Notes: generated by a model not told the origin, from the letters alone. DNA of 64,000 nucleotides from Paenibacillus sp. E222 (GCF_013401555.1 NZ_CP058552.1:7068001-7132000), one strand, 5' to 3'; positions 49,134 through 59,154 are shown, numbered from the stretch's first letter. A program made the numbers and translations.

Positions 49134-50042
49134 CTAATGTATACCTTTTTTCTTGAAACGTCCGCCCTTCACATCGTGAATGTTACCAATCGCTACAAAG
49201 GCATGTGGGTCCCAATCTTCAACAATGGACTTCAGTTTAGCTTCTTCCAAACGGGTAATCACCACAAAGATAATTTTCTTCTCATCTCCACTGAAGCCGC
49301 CCTCTCCATCCAGGAAAGTGACGCCGCGACCAAGACGGTCTGTCAAGGCAGAACCAATATCACGGTATTTCTCACTGATAATCCATACCGATTTGGATTG
49401 ATCCAATCCTTCATTCACAATATCAATCATCTTCATTGCAATATAATAAGCAATCATGGAATACAGGGCGTTTGGCCAGCCAAACACAAAACCTGCACCT
49501 GCAAAAATAAATACGTTAATGAACAGTACGATCTGACCTACAGACAATGGTGATTTCTCACTTAACAGAATAGCTACAATCTCCGTACCATCGAGTGAAC
49601 CACCAGAACGAATGACGAGACCAACACCAACCCCCAAGATCAATCCGCCAAATACAGCTCCAAGCAGCGGTTCACCTGGCGTCAGTGCAGGAACGTGGTG
49701 TAACAATGATGTTCCAATCGACATTACGACGATCCCGAGCAGTGTAGATAACGCAAACGTTTTACCAATTTGTTTATATCCCAGAATCAGGAAAGGCAAG
49801 TTAAGCAAGGTCAGGAAAATTCCGAGTGGCAGATGTGTAATCTCTGACACCATAATCGAGATCCCTGTTATTCCCCCATCAATAACGCCATTCGGCACGA
49901 GAAATACTTCGAGTGACACAGCCATCAGTGCAGCACCGACCAGAATCATCACAATGCGCTGCAGAAGCTTCAGTGAAAACACCGAGCTCTTCACATTGCG
50001 GTCCGGCTTGGATGTTAGTTCTTTAACCGATACATTGGACAT
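49134..50042 (-). CDS. YitT-family membrane protein
   Basis: The 302-aa protein has five or six membrane helices (about 30-200) with GVIDGGITGISIMVS and the SGGSLDGTEIVAILLS motif of YitT/DUF161, followed by a soluble DUF2179 domain (VTFLDGEGGFSGDEKKIIFVVITRLE). Function is unknown across the family, possibly transport. ATG 50042 follows GGGGGG by five bases; a longer frame to 50090 is without ribosome site. B. subtilis has several paralogues. Confidence 0.9.
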   Translation of the reverse strand: MSNVSVKELTSKPDRNVKSSVFSLKLLQRIVMILVGAALMAVSLEVFLVPNGVIDGGITGISIMVSEITHLPLGIFLTLLNLPFLILGYKQIGKTFALSTLLGIVVMSIGTSLLHHVPALTPGEPLLGAVFGGLILGVGVGLVIRSGGSLDGTEIVAILLSEKSPLSVGQIVLFINVFIFAGAGFVFGWPNALYSMIAYYIAMKMIDIVNEGLDQSKSVWIISEKYRDIGSALTDRLGRGVTFLDGEGGFSGDEKKIIFVVITRLEEAKLKSIVEDWDPHAFVAIGNIHDVKGGRFKKKGIH

Positions 50043-50227
50043 GGTATCCCCCCCGTTTTGATCAATATGTGAATCCATTTCATAAATCATTTAAGTACCC
50101 AGAGGAACCCTGCATACAGAGGAACAACACCGTTCCAACGCTATATGCACCCCGTTATAAAAGCACCTAAAGGCTATATGAAATGTATTCAAGTATGTCT
50201 TAATTCCGGTTGACACTTCCAAAAGAG

Positions 50228-50262
50228 AGCAAAAGGGAGCCTGTTTTCCCGCAGACTCCCCT
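50228..50262 (-). terminator. Second hairpin after cls
   Basis: GGGAG-CTG...CAG-CTCCC on the minus strand is followed by TTTTGCTCTCTTTT. Confidence 0.6.
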
Positions 50263-50335
50263 CCTTCGCCAAGACATAATTTATATAAACATTATATCAT
50301 AAAAGATCAAATTTGAGCAAAATAGTTAGCAAAAA

Positions 50336-50368
50336 GAAGATAAATTCACAAAAAGTGAATTTATCTTG
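50336..50368 (-). terminator. Terminator of cls
   Basis: AAGATAAATTCAC pairs perfectly with GTGAATTTATCTT (13 bp, five-base loop) and is followed by CTTTTTG on the minus strand, just after the cls stop. Confidence 0.8.
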
Positions 50369-50388
50369 AGAAATTCGCCCTATAACGG

Positions 50389-51828
50389 CTAAAGCAGCGG
50401 AGAAAGCATGCGAGAAAGCATTTCTGCCCCTTTTTGCCACCGTGAACGCTGCTGAAACGCCTTCACTTCAATCTGGCTGCATTCATCCAGATCACGCTCA
50501 AAATCCTCGGTCAGCCGGTCCATGGATGATGTCTCAAACAACACGGCGGTCAACTCAAAATTGCAGAAAAAGCTGCGCATATCCATATTGGCTGTACCTA
50601 CCGTCGCAAGTAAATCATCCACAATCAGGACCTTGGCGTGTACAAAACCTTTGCGATATTGATAAAACTTCACTCCTGCACGTAACAATTCTTCCACATA
50701 GGACATAGACGCCAAATGCACCAGCCGGGAATCTGATTGATACGGAATGATGATTTTCACATCGACCCCACTGACGGCAGCCGTCTTAATAGCTTCGTAT
50801 AATGCAGGATCTGGAATGAAATAGGGTGTTGTGATGTATATGCGTTCGGATGCCACCGAAATCGCTCCAAAGCACATTTCCTGAATAGCATCCCAGTCCT
50901 GATCCGGCCCGCTGGCCAGAATCTGAATCCGTTCTTCCCCACTGCATATATGTGGCGGGAATAGCTCTGTCAGTTGAGGCTCAGTAATCTGCTCGCCGGA
51001 AGCGAGCTTCCAGTCGTTCAAAAACGTATTTTGCAGGAAATATACGGCATCACCTTCGATCTGTACATGAGTATCGCGCCAGAAGCCAACCTCCGGATAT
51101 TGTCCGAGATAATCATCACCTATATTAATCCCACCCACAAACCCAATCCTTCCATCCACCACAACAATTTTACGGTGATTCCGGTAGTTCACCCTCCGGT
51201 CAATCGTTGCAATGAGCGGCGGCAGAAAATAATGAAACTCCACACCTGCGTCCTGAAACTTGCGGATAAAGCTCCAGCTCATCTTGTGACTGCCGAGTCC
51301 ATCGCAGATCAAACGTACTTTGACGCCTTCTTTTGCCTTGCGAATCATCACATCCTGAAACTTTGTACTGATGACATCATCCCGAAAAATATAAAATTCA
51401 ACATGCAGATGGTGCTCTGCCTGTTCCATGGCCCTCAACATGGCTTCATATGTCTCTTCACCATTCGTCAGTATTTGACTCCGATTGCAGCCTGTAATTG
51501 GGCTCTCAGACAGGTGTGACAGTAAATTGAACAAACGGTGCTGATGGATGTACCGGCTGCCCGACATCTGATCGGCATGCTCGATAATGTGAGCCTGCTC
51601 CCAGATCGTTTCCCGTATTTCCCGAAAGATTCGTGAACCGCCTTTACGGACCTTCTTACGTTTGCTGTAGTCCTGGGCGACAAAATAATACACAACAAAG
51701 CCGATCAAGGGTACACAGAATAAAATAAAAAGCCATGCCACAGCTTTCGCCGGATTGCGGAATTCCAGCAACAGAATGGTGGCTGCCTGAAAAGTAAATA
51801 CGAGCAATATAATAACCAGCCAAAACAT
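50389..51828 (-). CDS. cls: Cardiolipin synthase
   Basis: The 479-aa membrane enzyme joins two phosphatidylglycerols into cardiolipin. Two N-terminal membrane helices (about 2-55) precede two phospholipase D HKD motifs: NHRKIVVVDGRIGFVGG near residue 220 and VHAKVLIVDDLLATVGTANMD near 395. GGAGGAAG precedes ATG 51828. It is monocistronic with two successive hairpins behind it. Confidence 0.95.
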   Translation of the reverse strand: MFWLVIILLVFTFQAATILLLEFRNPAKAVAWLFILFCVPLIGFVVYYFVAQDYSKRKKVRKGGSRIFREIRETIWEQAHIIEHADQMSGSRYIHQHRLFNLLSHLSESPITGCNRSQILTNGEETYEAMLRAMEQAEHHLHVEFYIFRDDVISTKFQDVMIRKAKEGVKVRLICDGLGSHKMSWSFIRKFQDAGVEFHYFLPPLIATIDRRVNYRNHRKIVVVDGRIGFVGGINIGDDYLGQYPEVGFWRDTHVQIEGDAVYFLQNTFLNDWKLASGEQITEPQLTELFPPHICSGEERIQILASGPDQDWDAIQEMCFGAISVASERIYITTPYFIPDPALYEAIKTAAVSGVDVKIIIPYQSDSRLVHLASMSYVEELLRAGVKFYQYRKGFVHAKVLIVDDLLATVGTANMDMRSFFCNFELTAVLFETSSMDRLTEDFERDLDECSQIEVKAFQQRSRWQKGAEMLSRMLSPLL

Positions 51829-52204
51829 TCGGCTTCCTCCTCATGGCAAGGGGTAACCTTGCCGTTCTCTCTCACTGTACAAGCTTTGACGATAAAGCCT
51901 TTAGCTAATCATTAGATACCCAATGTATGCACTGTTCGTAACGTTTGCTTAGATAAAATTTTACATACACATCTGATCTGCAATGGCGCTCAGCCAGTTC
52001 ATTCCATGCTTTGGCGTTGTATATTCTGACTGTGTTCCCCTCTACATATGATTCATTCCAGTCTGCCGATCAGCACTCCATCGCCATTTCGCACACTCTG
52101 TCTTCCAGACTCTTCCTCTTTTCTTGATCGGAAGGTGGTCTTCTTACGTAAAATTAGATATAATATTCGTTAAAAACTTATTACTTAAAGGAGAAGACTA
52201 GTTA
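51829..52204. other. Divergent intergenic region cls / CNNM gene
   Basis: About 375 bases hold the promoters of both divergent genes. A TATAAT box occurs near 52157-52162, without a clear -35 partner. Nothing else is visible. Confidence 0.5.
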
Positions 52205-53563
52205 ATGGACAGTGAGAGGTATGCGTTAAATTTAGTATTGGTTGCTTTTTTGATAGGACTTTCGGCATTTTTTGTAGCGGTGGAATTTGCACTCGTAAGA
52301 ATTCGCCCGAGCCGGATTGACCAAATGATTGCAGAAGGAAACAAGCGTGCCTTGGCTGTTAAACAAGCCGTTGCCAACTTGGATGGATATTTGTCCGCCT
52401 GTCAGTTGGGTATCACGATTACATCTCTGGGACTGGGCTGGCTGGGAGAACCCACGGTAGAGAAAATTCTCCACCCTGTGTTCGAAAGCATGAACATGCC
52501 GGAGGCAGTTTCTTCATTCTTATCGTTTGTTATTGCGTTTGTCGCCATCACGTATTTGCATGTGGTAGTTGGTGAACTTGCACCTAAAACGATTGCAATC
52601 CGTAAAGCCGAAGCCGTTGCTCTACTGACGTCTACACCTATCATCTGGTTTAACCGAATTATGTATCCTTTTATCTGGCTGTTAAACAGCTCAGCGAATC
52701 AACTGGTCAAGTTATTCGGAATCAAACCTGCATCGGAGCATGAAGATGCGCACTCCGAAGAAGAATTGCAGATTATCATCAATGAAAGCTTTGAGAGCGG
52801 CAAAATCAACCAAGCTGAGTTCGGATATGTAAGCCGGATTTTTGCTTTTGATGACATGCTTGCCAAAGAAATCATGGTACCCCGGACTGATATGGTCTGC
52901 CTTTATGTCAATAGATCGAACGAGGAAAACCTGGATATTATCCGTCAAGAACAATACACTCGTTTTCCAGTGGTAAATGAGAGCAAAGACGATATTATCG
53001 GTATCATTAATACCAAACAATTTTTCCTGGAGTTGTACGGAAACGAAGAACCTGTCGATCTGTCTTCCCTCATTCAGCCGGTATCGGCTGTTCACGAAAC
53101 GACTCCGGTCAAGGACCTGCTCAAGAAAATGCAGAAGGATGGCGTGCATATTGCCGTTCTGGTTGATGAGTATGGAGGTACTTCCGGGATTGTAACGATT
53201 GAGGATGTGCTGGAACAGATTGTCGGTGAAATCCGGGACGAGTTCGACGCAGATGAAGTCGAGGATATTCAGGTCATCAATGAAAATTATGTCATTATGG
53301 ATGGCAAGGTTTCGTTGTCCAAAGTAAACGACATGTTCACGTCAAACCTGGATGCAGATGAGTGGGATACCATTGGGGGATGGCTTTATAGCCATCGTCC
53401 AGAGATGAATGAACAGGAAGAATATGAGTTCGAGAATCTGACCTTCGTTTTGCTGGAAAAAGACAAGAATCGCTTCTACAAAGTCGCTGTTGTTCCCAAA
53501 GAACCACTGACCATGTCTGATTACACCGATGAAGACGATAAAGAGTCCAATTGGGCTAAATAA
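52205..53563 (+). CDS. CNNM/CBS membrane protein (HlyC/CorC family, MpfA-like)
   Basis: The 452-aa protein has the CNNM membrane domain (about 1-190; FVAVEFALVRIRPSRIDQM, SLGLGWLGEP, VVGELAPKTIAIRKAE), two CBS motifs (about 215-335; IMVPRTDMVCLYV, GTSGIVTIEDVLEQIVGEIRDEFD) and a C-terminal CorC_HlyC domain. Relatives such as MpfA of B. subtilis export magnesium. ATG 52205 follows AAAGGAG at 11 bases. Single gene, strong terminator. The old name hemolysin is misleading. Confidence 0.93.
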   Translation: MDSERYALNLVLVAFLIGLSAFFVAVEFALVRIRPSRIDQMIAEGNKRALAVKQAVANLDGYLSACQLGITITSLGLGWLGEPTVEKILHPVFESMNMPEAVSSFLSFVIAFVAITYLHVVVGELAPKTIAIRKAEAVALLTSTPIIWFNRIMYPFIWLLNSSANQLVKLFGIKPASEHEDAHSEEELQIIINESFESGKINQAEFGYVSRIFAFDDMLAKEIMVPRTDMVCLYVNRSNEENLDIIRQEQYTRFPVVNESKDDIIGIINTKQFFLELYGNEEPVDLSSLIQPVSAVHETTPVKDLLKKMQKDGVHIAVLVDEYGGTSGIVTIEDVLEQIVGEIRDEFDADEVEDIQVINENYVIMDGKVSLSKVNDMFTSNLDADEWDTIGGWLYSHRPEMNEQEEYEFENLTFVLLEKDKNRFYKVAVVPKEPLTMSDYTDEDDKESNWAK

Positions 53564-53583
53564 AGCAACTCCTTCAATATATA

Positions 53584-53630
53584 AATAAGAAGAGCACTTG
53601 CCTACATTGGTAAGTGCTCTTCTTATTATT
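53584..53630. terminator. Bidirectional terminator
   Basis: AATAAGAAGAGCACTT pairs with AAGTGCTCTTCTTATT, followed by ATTTCT; it separates convergent genes. Confidence 0.88.
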
Positions 53631-53696
53631 TCTGGTTGAATGTGTTACTTCCCCATGGTATCACTCAACCAAGAATGGAACTTACCGTCCCGTTTT

Positions 53697-55286
53697 TTAG
53701 TTTGATTTTAATACCCACTTCGCAATATCATCGATAATGGCTTTGGAGACATTAGATGGCTCAGCGTACTCTTGACCAATTGAAAGTCCATCATAGCTGG
53801 ATAACAGATGATTTACTTTTGGATAGCTATTGTACGTTACATTGGTATGACCTTGAAGAGCCGATTTCCAGGTTTGGAATTGATTCATAGACACTTGCAC
53901 ATCATTTTCGCCTTGGATAATAAGCATAGGGGTATTTTGTGTTTTAGCCAGTTCCGCAGGCACATAATCTCTCTGCTCAAACCACCAATAAGCAGGTTGA
54001 AGTGGAAACGCCTCAGGAAGATGATCTACAGAATATTGAGGATCTTTAACGATCGCAGCAACATTTTTATAAAAATCAGCTTGTTCTTTGATGATCTTCG
54101 TGTCTAAACCTAGCCGCTCCATCCGGTCTACCAATTCGTCCTGCTGCTCGGTAAGCACATCCACAAAGCTGCTGCTTGGTGCAGCAAGCAGAATACTTCC
54201 TGCAATATCATGTTGTTTATCCTCAGCAATGATTAACGGCATTGCAAACCCGCCTTGACTATGTCCAGCCACAAAAATCGCTGTAGGATCAATATTTGAA
54301 TTCTTTTTAAGCAAATCTACTGCATCGTTTACCTGATCTACGCTTTCTTGTTTTAATGTGAATTTAGGCTGTGAAGCCACCTTATAGGTATGCTCATACG
54401 TGACCTTATTGTATCTTAATACAGCAACGCCTTGTGAAGCTAAACCTACCGCAAGATCGCGAAACGGCTTTGCACCACCAATGGCAGCATCTTGATTGCT
54501 AGCCCCGGATCCGTGTACCAGAATGACAACTGGGAAAGGTCCCTCTCCCTTGGGCAAAGTTAATGTCCCTGGTAAAGCTAAATCACCTTGACCAACCGTA
54601 ATATCCTGTTCTGTGTAGGCAGATGGGTCGTCGTAGCTTGGTTTTTGATACACATCTGGAGTAGCGGCCGCAATGTACAAGTCATCCACAAGTCCGTTAT
54701 GGTTCATTCTGACCGTAATATTTATAGAAGTAAGCTCTGTCTTGAACGTGTAGGTAACATTGCGATGCACTGTGTTATTTTCTACGTGTTTAGCTATGGC
54801 TTTATTTGTGATTTTACCATTTTGTCCTTCTAATGCTGCCCATAGCTGACTCAACAACGTGGGTGACAACACTCCGCTAACAGAGGTATGAACATACTTC
54901 GCAGCTTCCTTGCCATTGCCCTCACTTATAAGTGAAATAAATATGTCCTCAGGTGCTCCCTTCAGCGTCTCGGCAAGAAATCCCGCATCCATTAAGGTAA
55001 CTCCTTTCGTTAGCTGAACAGGATTGTCTAAGGGGACGACTTGCCCATTCACCAACGCCTGTTTCTCTCCAACCTTAGCTACAATCGTAAGCTCATTTTT
55101 TCGTATGGTGATTTGTCCTGTTTTTTGTTGCCAAGATACCTCTGCCCCATTCTGTTCTGCAATCTCACGAATAGGAACCAGATTTTTAGTCCCAGCGGGT
55201 TGTTCAGCAGCTGCTGAGATGGATGTTATCGGCAGAATGAGACCTACTAAAGTAAGAGAACATAATAGCTTTTTCCAATGGTTCAT
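53697..55286 (-). CDS. Secreted alpha/beta hydrolase with copper-amine-oxidase-like N-terminal domain
   Basis: The 529-aa precursor has a signal peptide (about 1-28, ending SAAAE), a short copper-amine-oxidase N1-like domain (about 35-100; LVPIREIAEQNGAEVSW), a DUF3887-like helical/beta segment (105-215), and a hydrolase domain (about 225-529). The hydrolase has VILVHGSGASN, the nucleophile GHSQGG, the acid GENDVQV and the His VNHLL. The substrate is unknown. The start is ATG 55286 or ATG 55292, both close to AGGAGGAG. It is last in an operon with a membrane protein and a GntR regulator. Confidence 0.88.
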   Translation of the reverse strand: MNHWKKLLCSLTLVGLILPITSISAAAEQPAGTKNLVPIREIAEQNGAEVSWQQKTGQITIRKNELTIVAKVGEKQALVNGQVVPLDNPVQLTKGVTLMDAGFLAETLKGAPEDIFISLISEGNGKEAAKYVHTSVSGVLSPTLLSQLWAALEGQNGKITNKAIAKHVENNTVHRNVTYTFKTELTSINITVRMNHNGLVDDLYIAAATPDVYQKPSYDDPSAYTEQDITVGQGDLALPGTLTLPKGEGPFPVVILVHGSGASNQDAAIGGAKPFRDLAVGLASQGVAVLRYNKVTYEHTYKVASQPKFTLKQESVDQVNDAVDLLKKNSNIDPTAIFVAGHSQGGFAMPLIIAEDKQHDIAGSILLAAPSSSFVDVLTEQQDELVDRMERLGLDTKIIKEQADFYKNVAAIVKDPQYSVDHLPEAFPLQPAYWWFEQRDYVPAELAKTQNTPMLIIQGENDVQVSMNQFQTWKSALQGHTNVTYNSYPKVNHLLSSYDGLSIGQEYAEPSNVSKAIIDDIAKWVLKSN

Positions 55287-55337
55287 CGTCATAACTCCTC
55301 CTAATCATTTTTATGTTATGCATAGATCTATGAGCAT

Positions 55338-56438
55338 TTATTGGCTCAGAACTCTGCTTATAACAACAATAGCAATGATAAGTAACAACAGGACCCAGGA
55401 TAGTGGACGAGCGAAGTTAATCGTCCAGCCTATGCCATAACGTTTTTCTACGGTAAAAGAAGGATCATTGGCATTGAAGTAAATAAAACCAAGCTTCCAA
55501 TGATCATCGTCATTCACAGGCTGCTCCTTGGATCGTTCACGACCCTCTTGATGATTCCGAATTTTCCCACCGCCTTGTCTGCCTGTGAGAGATAGCCCTA
55601 TCGCGCCTAACAAGATCAGCACAGGGGTGATGAAGCTAATACCTTTTAACAAGACGAGATTTGGGACGAACATATTCATCTGAATGAAGGCAAATAAAAT
55701 GGTAAGAAGCAACCCCGTTATGATCGTAAATAGGGACCACTTACGGCGGAATTGAATATTTTTAGCAGCAAATTGGGCTGGATCAGACGTGGAAAGCTGT
55801 TGTTTGCTTGTTTTAATACTCCAGTTCACCAGCATCATTAGTGCAATGATGCCTAGCTGCACAAGATTAATAGCCAGTACCGAGAGGTAGGTTTTGGGCG
55901 TACTGGAAATGACATTGCCCTGAAGATCATATTTCATCGGAATGACGTTAGGGAGTGCGTTATAATTCAAGATTGTAATGATCGCAATGCTTACAATAAT
56001 AGCCATGTGAATGAGAAACCAATAGTTGGAATAGGTGAGTTTATTTTGGCGGAAGGTGGTATCGATTTTAACCCGTTGAGGTGTTTCTACAGTTGTAAGT
56101 GTTTCTTTTATCTTTTTCATCTTGAAATGAAATAACATATTTAATGCAGCCCAGTACACAATGAAAATCATTGTGCAAACACCGGTAATCATTGCGGTAG
56201 ACTCTTCATTAGCAGATCGGAGTAAATACAGGCAGACAAGTATAATAATCCCGTTTCCGATTAGACTTACGGTAGCAAACGTTCTCCGTAGCTTACGTAA
56301 GACTGGTGTGTAGTAGTTATATTCACTTACCGTAACCCCAAAGCTGATTGTTTCCCTTGTCACATATGGTGCAAAGGATAGAAGTAAGGCTAACGGAGCA
56401 AAGATTAAAATGATAGGTAATATACTAAATAGTTGCAT
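55338..56438 (-). CDS. DUF1648/DUF5808 membrane protein
   Basis: The 366-aa protein has about nine membrane helices, a DUF1648 motif (LPNVIPMKYDLQGNVIS, near residue 165) and a C-terminal DUF5808 motif (DDHWKLGFIYFNANDPSFTVEKRYGIGWTINFARP). These are found in membrane partners of YtrA-type GntR regulators and in SdpI-like immunity proteins. ATG 56438 follows GGGAG by ten bases. Together with the regulator in front it probably forms a small envelope-stress or immunity unit; this is inference. Confidence 0.85.
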   Translation of the reverse strand: MQLFSILPIILIFAPLALLLSFAPYVTRETISFGVTVSEYNYYTPVLRKLRRTFATVSLIGNGIIILVCLYLLRSANEESTAMITGVCTMIFIVYWAALNMLFHFKMKKIKETLTTVETPQRVKIDTTFRQNKLTYSNYWFLIHMAIIVSIAIITILNYNALPNVIPMKYDLQGNVISSTPKTYLSVLAINLVQLGIIALMMLVNWSIKTSKQQLSTSDPAQFAAKNIQFRRKWSLFTIITGLLLTILFAFIQMNMFVPNLVLLKGISFITPVLILLGAIGLSLTGRQGGGKIRNHQEGRERSKEQPVNDDDHWKLGFIYFNANDPSFTVEKRYGIGWTINFARPLSWVLLLLIIAIVVISRVLSQ

Positions 56439-56461
56439 ACATAACACACTCCCTTGATTCT

Positions 56462-56857
56462 TTATTCTTTGTTGTGACCTATCTTCACATCATCATACAT
56501 TTGGTCTAACACCGCAGATAGTTCCTCCTTGGTCATTCCGCGACAAATCGCTTCGGCAATAATCGGTCTTAATTCTCTTTGCTGCTTTTTCAAAAAATCA
56601 TCCGTTAAATCAGGCATTCCATCAGGGTTCACTACGACTCCCTTTTGTCTATGAACTTGAATGTATCCATCTTGCTTGAGTAGTGTATAAGCCTTGTTGA
56701 CCGTATGAAGGTTAACCCCAATATCTGCGGCCAAATTCCGAACCGAAGGTAGCGCCTCACCTAGCTGTAACTCACCACTGGCAATACCTTCGATAATTTG
56801 ATAAACAAGTTGCGAATAGATGGGAAGTTCGGATTGCATATCCAGTTGAATAATCAA
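56462..56857 (-). CDS. GntR-family regulator (YtrA type)
   Basis: The 131-aa protein has an N-terminal GntR winged helix (IYSQLVYQIIEGIASGELQLGEALPSVRNLAADIGVNLHTVNKAYTLL, split here across residues 13-60) and a short helical tail instead of an effector domain, as in YtrA. Translation starts at TTG 56857, after AAGGTGA. A 21-base inverted repeat overlaps its own promoter, so it is likely autoregulated, together with the two genes behind it. Confidence 0.92.
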   Translation of the reverse strand: MIIQLDMQSELPIYSQLVYQIIEGIASGELQLGEALPSVRNLAADIGVNLHTVNKAYTLLKQDGYIQVHRQKGVVVNPDGMPDLTDDFLKKQQRELRPIIAEAICRGMTKEELSAVLDQMYDDVKIGHNKE

Positions 56858-56880
56858 GAGTTCACCTTCTCTTTGTTATC

Positions 56881-56901
56881 TGTTATATATCAAGTATAAC
56901 A
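56881..56901. promoter_or_regulatory. Probable operator of the GntR regulator
   Basis: TGTTATA-TATCAAG-TATAACA is a perfect 7-7-7 inverted repeat overlapping the -10 box. A further GTTATAAC lies at 56903-56910. Confidence 0.7.
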
Positions 56902-56921
56902 GTTATAACACAAGTGAGCAA
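56893..56921 (-). promoter_or_regulatory. Promoter of the GntR operon
   Basis: On the minus strand TTGCTC and TATACT are 17 bases apart, the latter inside the operator. Confidence 0.65.
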
Positions 56922-56930
56922 TATATATGA

Positions 56931-56993
56931 AAAAAAACCGCATATCCATCGAAAGGGTAAGTTTCCTGACCCTCCACCATTGATATGCGGCTT
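56931..56993 (-). terminator. Terminator of the AI-2E-type gene
   Basis: CCGCATATC...GATATGCGG encloses a second stem (GGGTCAGGAAACTTACCC) and is followed by eight T residues on the minus strand. Confidence 0.88.
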
Positions 56994-57071
56994 ATCCTGT
57001 TGAGCTTATCGATATGTTTCAAGAGCAAACATTAGTGGTGACACATGACACAGTTGTATTTCAAATTCCAT

Positions 57072-58145
57072 TCAGAGCTCAGTCTTATCTTCAACTATCC
57101 GATAATGGATTTTGCGAACTATAATTTTGATAATCATATATAGCGGAATAACGATGATCATCCCAAGAATATTTCCCAGATCTGCACCTACGAGCAGCAA
57201 GATGACGGTAGTCAACGGATGAATGTCCAACTGTTTGCCATAGACATAAGGAGAGATCAGATTGTCCTGGATCTGCTGGGCGATGACAATGATGACAAGC
57301 GACCAGATCGCCATTGAAGGTGATTCAATGAACCCCACAATAACGACAGGAATGGCTGCCAGTAAGGCCCCTACATAAGGAATGAAATTCAGAACAATAG
57401 ATACGGCCGTCAGAAGCAATGCATATGGCAAACCGAGAAAGAGAAAACCAATATACATCAGGATGCCCAAAGCCACATTGACAATGACACGACCTACAAT
57501 ATAGCTGCTCAAAGCTTCGTCGATTTCATGGACCGTCTCTTCTCCATCTTTACGGTAACGTCTCGGCAGCAACAGTGTGAGATTGGTTCCAAATTTGCTG
57601 CCTTCCTTGAGCATGTAATACAGCATAATCGGGAACGTCGCCAGAATAATGACCAGATTGGATACGACCGAGAACAACCCGGATACATAATCCGTTACCT
57701 GGGCAATCCCTTGACTCAGAAAATCAGAGAAGCGTGAGAACAGATCGGAATCCTCAGGTATATATTTTGAAAGGAAACCACTTCTTTCGAATTCAGCCAA
57801 CTGATCACTGAGCGAAGTAACCAGTACAGGGGCATTCTCCACAAAATTCAACAGTTGCTCACGCAGTGAAGGCCATACAAGCACACTGAATCCTGCCATA
57901 ATCAGCGCAATTACCACGTAAATGATAAGAACGGACAGTGCACGCTTCATTTTGTGCCGTTCCATATAGTCGACGAGCGGACGCAGCAAATAATAGAAGA
58001 AACCAGCAATCAGCAGCGGAATGATGATGATGTGAATTAGCGAGGTCAGGGGGCTGAAAATAAAGTTGACTTTATCCCCCAAATACACGATGAGCAGCAG
58101 CAAAATAATTGCTGTGCATATACGGTAAAACTTGTTGTTTATCAA
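57072..58145 (-). CDS. AI-2E-family permease
   Basis: The 357-aa membrane protein has seven or eight helices and the family's conserved centre (IDEALSSYIVGRVIVNVALGILMYIGFLFLGLPYALLLTA) and PxVYGKQLDIHPL end. Relatives are PerM/TqsA-like and some are Na+/H+ antiporters; a signal-exporting role is unproven. The TTG at 58145 has GGAGGG at ten bases; an ATG at 58163 contains that site. It is monocistronic. Confidence 0.88.
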   Translation of the reverse strand: MINNKFYRICTAIILLLLIVYLGDKVNFIFSPLTSLIHIIIIPLLIAGFFYYLLRPLVDYMERHKMKRALSVLIIYVVIALIMAGFSVLVWPSLREQLLNFVENAPVLVTSLSDQLAEFERSGFLSKYIPEDSDLFSRFSDFLSQGIAQVTDYVSGLFSVVSNLVIILATFPIMLYYMLKEGSKFGTNLTLLLPRRYRKDGEETVHEIDEALSSYIVGRVIVNVALGILMYIGFLFLGLPYALLLTAVSIVLNFIPYVGALLAAIPVVIVGFIESPSMAIWSLVIIVIAQQIQDNLISPYVYGKQLDIHPLTTVILLLVGADLGNILGMIIVIPLYMIIKIIVRKIHYRIVEDKTEL

Positions 58146-58340
58146 GAAACGTGATCCCTCCATACGCTGCTCTGCCAAATACGACTGCGGCGATAATATG
58201 TATGTAATGCAATTTAATACAGCATGGGCAGCGTGTTCCATTCCAAGCCGTATTCTTATGTATGATTATATGTACCCTTAAATGCTAGTCATGCCACAGT
58301 GGATGATGAATATACTCGCTTTCTGAAAAAGAAATTGGGC

Positions 58341-58371
58341 AAAAAAAAGAAGCAGGCGATTAGCCTGCCAC
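58341..58371 (-). terminator. Terminator overlapping the ABC permease stop codon
   Basis: GCAGGC-TAATC-GCCTGC on the minus strand is followed by TTC and eight T residues. The stop codon of the permease lies in the loop. Confidence 0.9.
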
Positions 58372-59154
58372 ATCTCTTTTGTTGAATACAACCCATGAGA
58401 TCAACATGAAAATGACATAATATACAGCTAGCACAGCAATAGAAAAGCCAAGTGTCATACCTGCATTTCCATCGTCAAGCAATCCATAATCTGCTGCTGA
58501 ATCCATATAACGACTGAGATCCATGTTATTGAACAGAACATACTTAGCCCATTCGTAACGAACGGGATTGAAGATCAATGAGAACAAATTCTGTGTAAAC
58601 ATGATAAATAGAGACAAACCGATGGCCAGAGCTCCTGAACGAAACACGGAGGAAACCATAAAGGCAATAGCGAGCGTAATAAACAGGTCCACGTACAGAT
58701 ATCCCCATAGTGCAAATGCGTGTGATGCAGAAGCCCCGCTTCCATTCTGAGTTACGGAATGGGAGAACAGGATATACGACATTACGGTTGCCAGAATAAC
58801 AACAAGTAATGTACTCAGAATGCTAAATCCAATCACGGTCAAATATTTGGATGCCAGTATTTTGCTGCGTGACCACGGACGAATCAGCAGTAATTTAATC
58901 GTTCCCCAGGTGAATTCCCCAGCTACCGCTTCAGCTGCAATGACGACACAGAAGATGGTATTCAGGAAAAAGACGATTTGAACGGTAGTAATAGCTGCTT
59001 GCCAGTATGGAACCTCACTGGACCCCATGCCTTGATTAAGAAGAACCGGCATCAACAGCGAGATCAATGCCAGAATGGATAACATAATCCAAGTACGCGG
59101 ACGACGGAAAATTTTCATGTTTTCATTCATAATGAGATTGCCGAAATTACCCAA
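58360..59154 (-). CDS. ABC-2 type permease
   Basis: The 264-aa protein has six membrane helices and the ABC-2 pattern (RRPRTWIMLSILAL; AGEFTWGTIKLLLIRPWSRSKILASKYL; final helix before VFNKRDVAG). It pairs with the ATPase encoded just upstream, overlapping its end by eight bases; the start is a TTG at 59154. Export of a peptide or lipid is typical of this BcrAB-like group, but the cargo is unknown. Confidence 0.88.
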   Translation of the reverse strand: MGNFGNLIMNENMKIFRRPRTWIMLSILALISLLMPVLLNQGMGSSEVPYWQAAITTVQIVFFLNTIFCVVIAAEAVAGEFTWGTIKLLLIRPWSRSKILASKYLTVIGFSILSTLLVVILATVMSYILFSHSVTQNGSGASASHAFALWGYLYVDLFITLAIAFMVSSVFRSGALAIGLSLFIMFTQNLFSLIFNPVRYEWAKYVLFNNMDLSRYMDSAADYGLLDDGNAGMTLGFSIAVLAVYYVIFMLISWVVFNKRDVAG

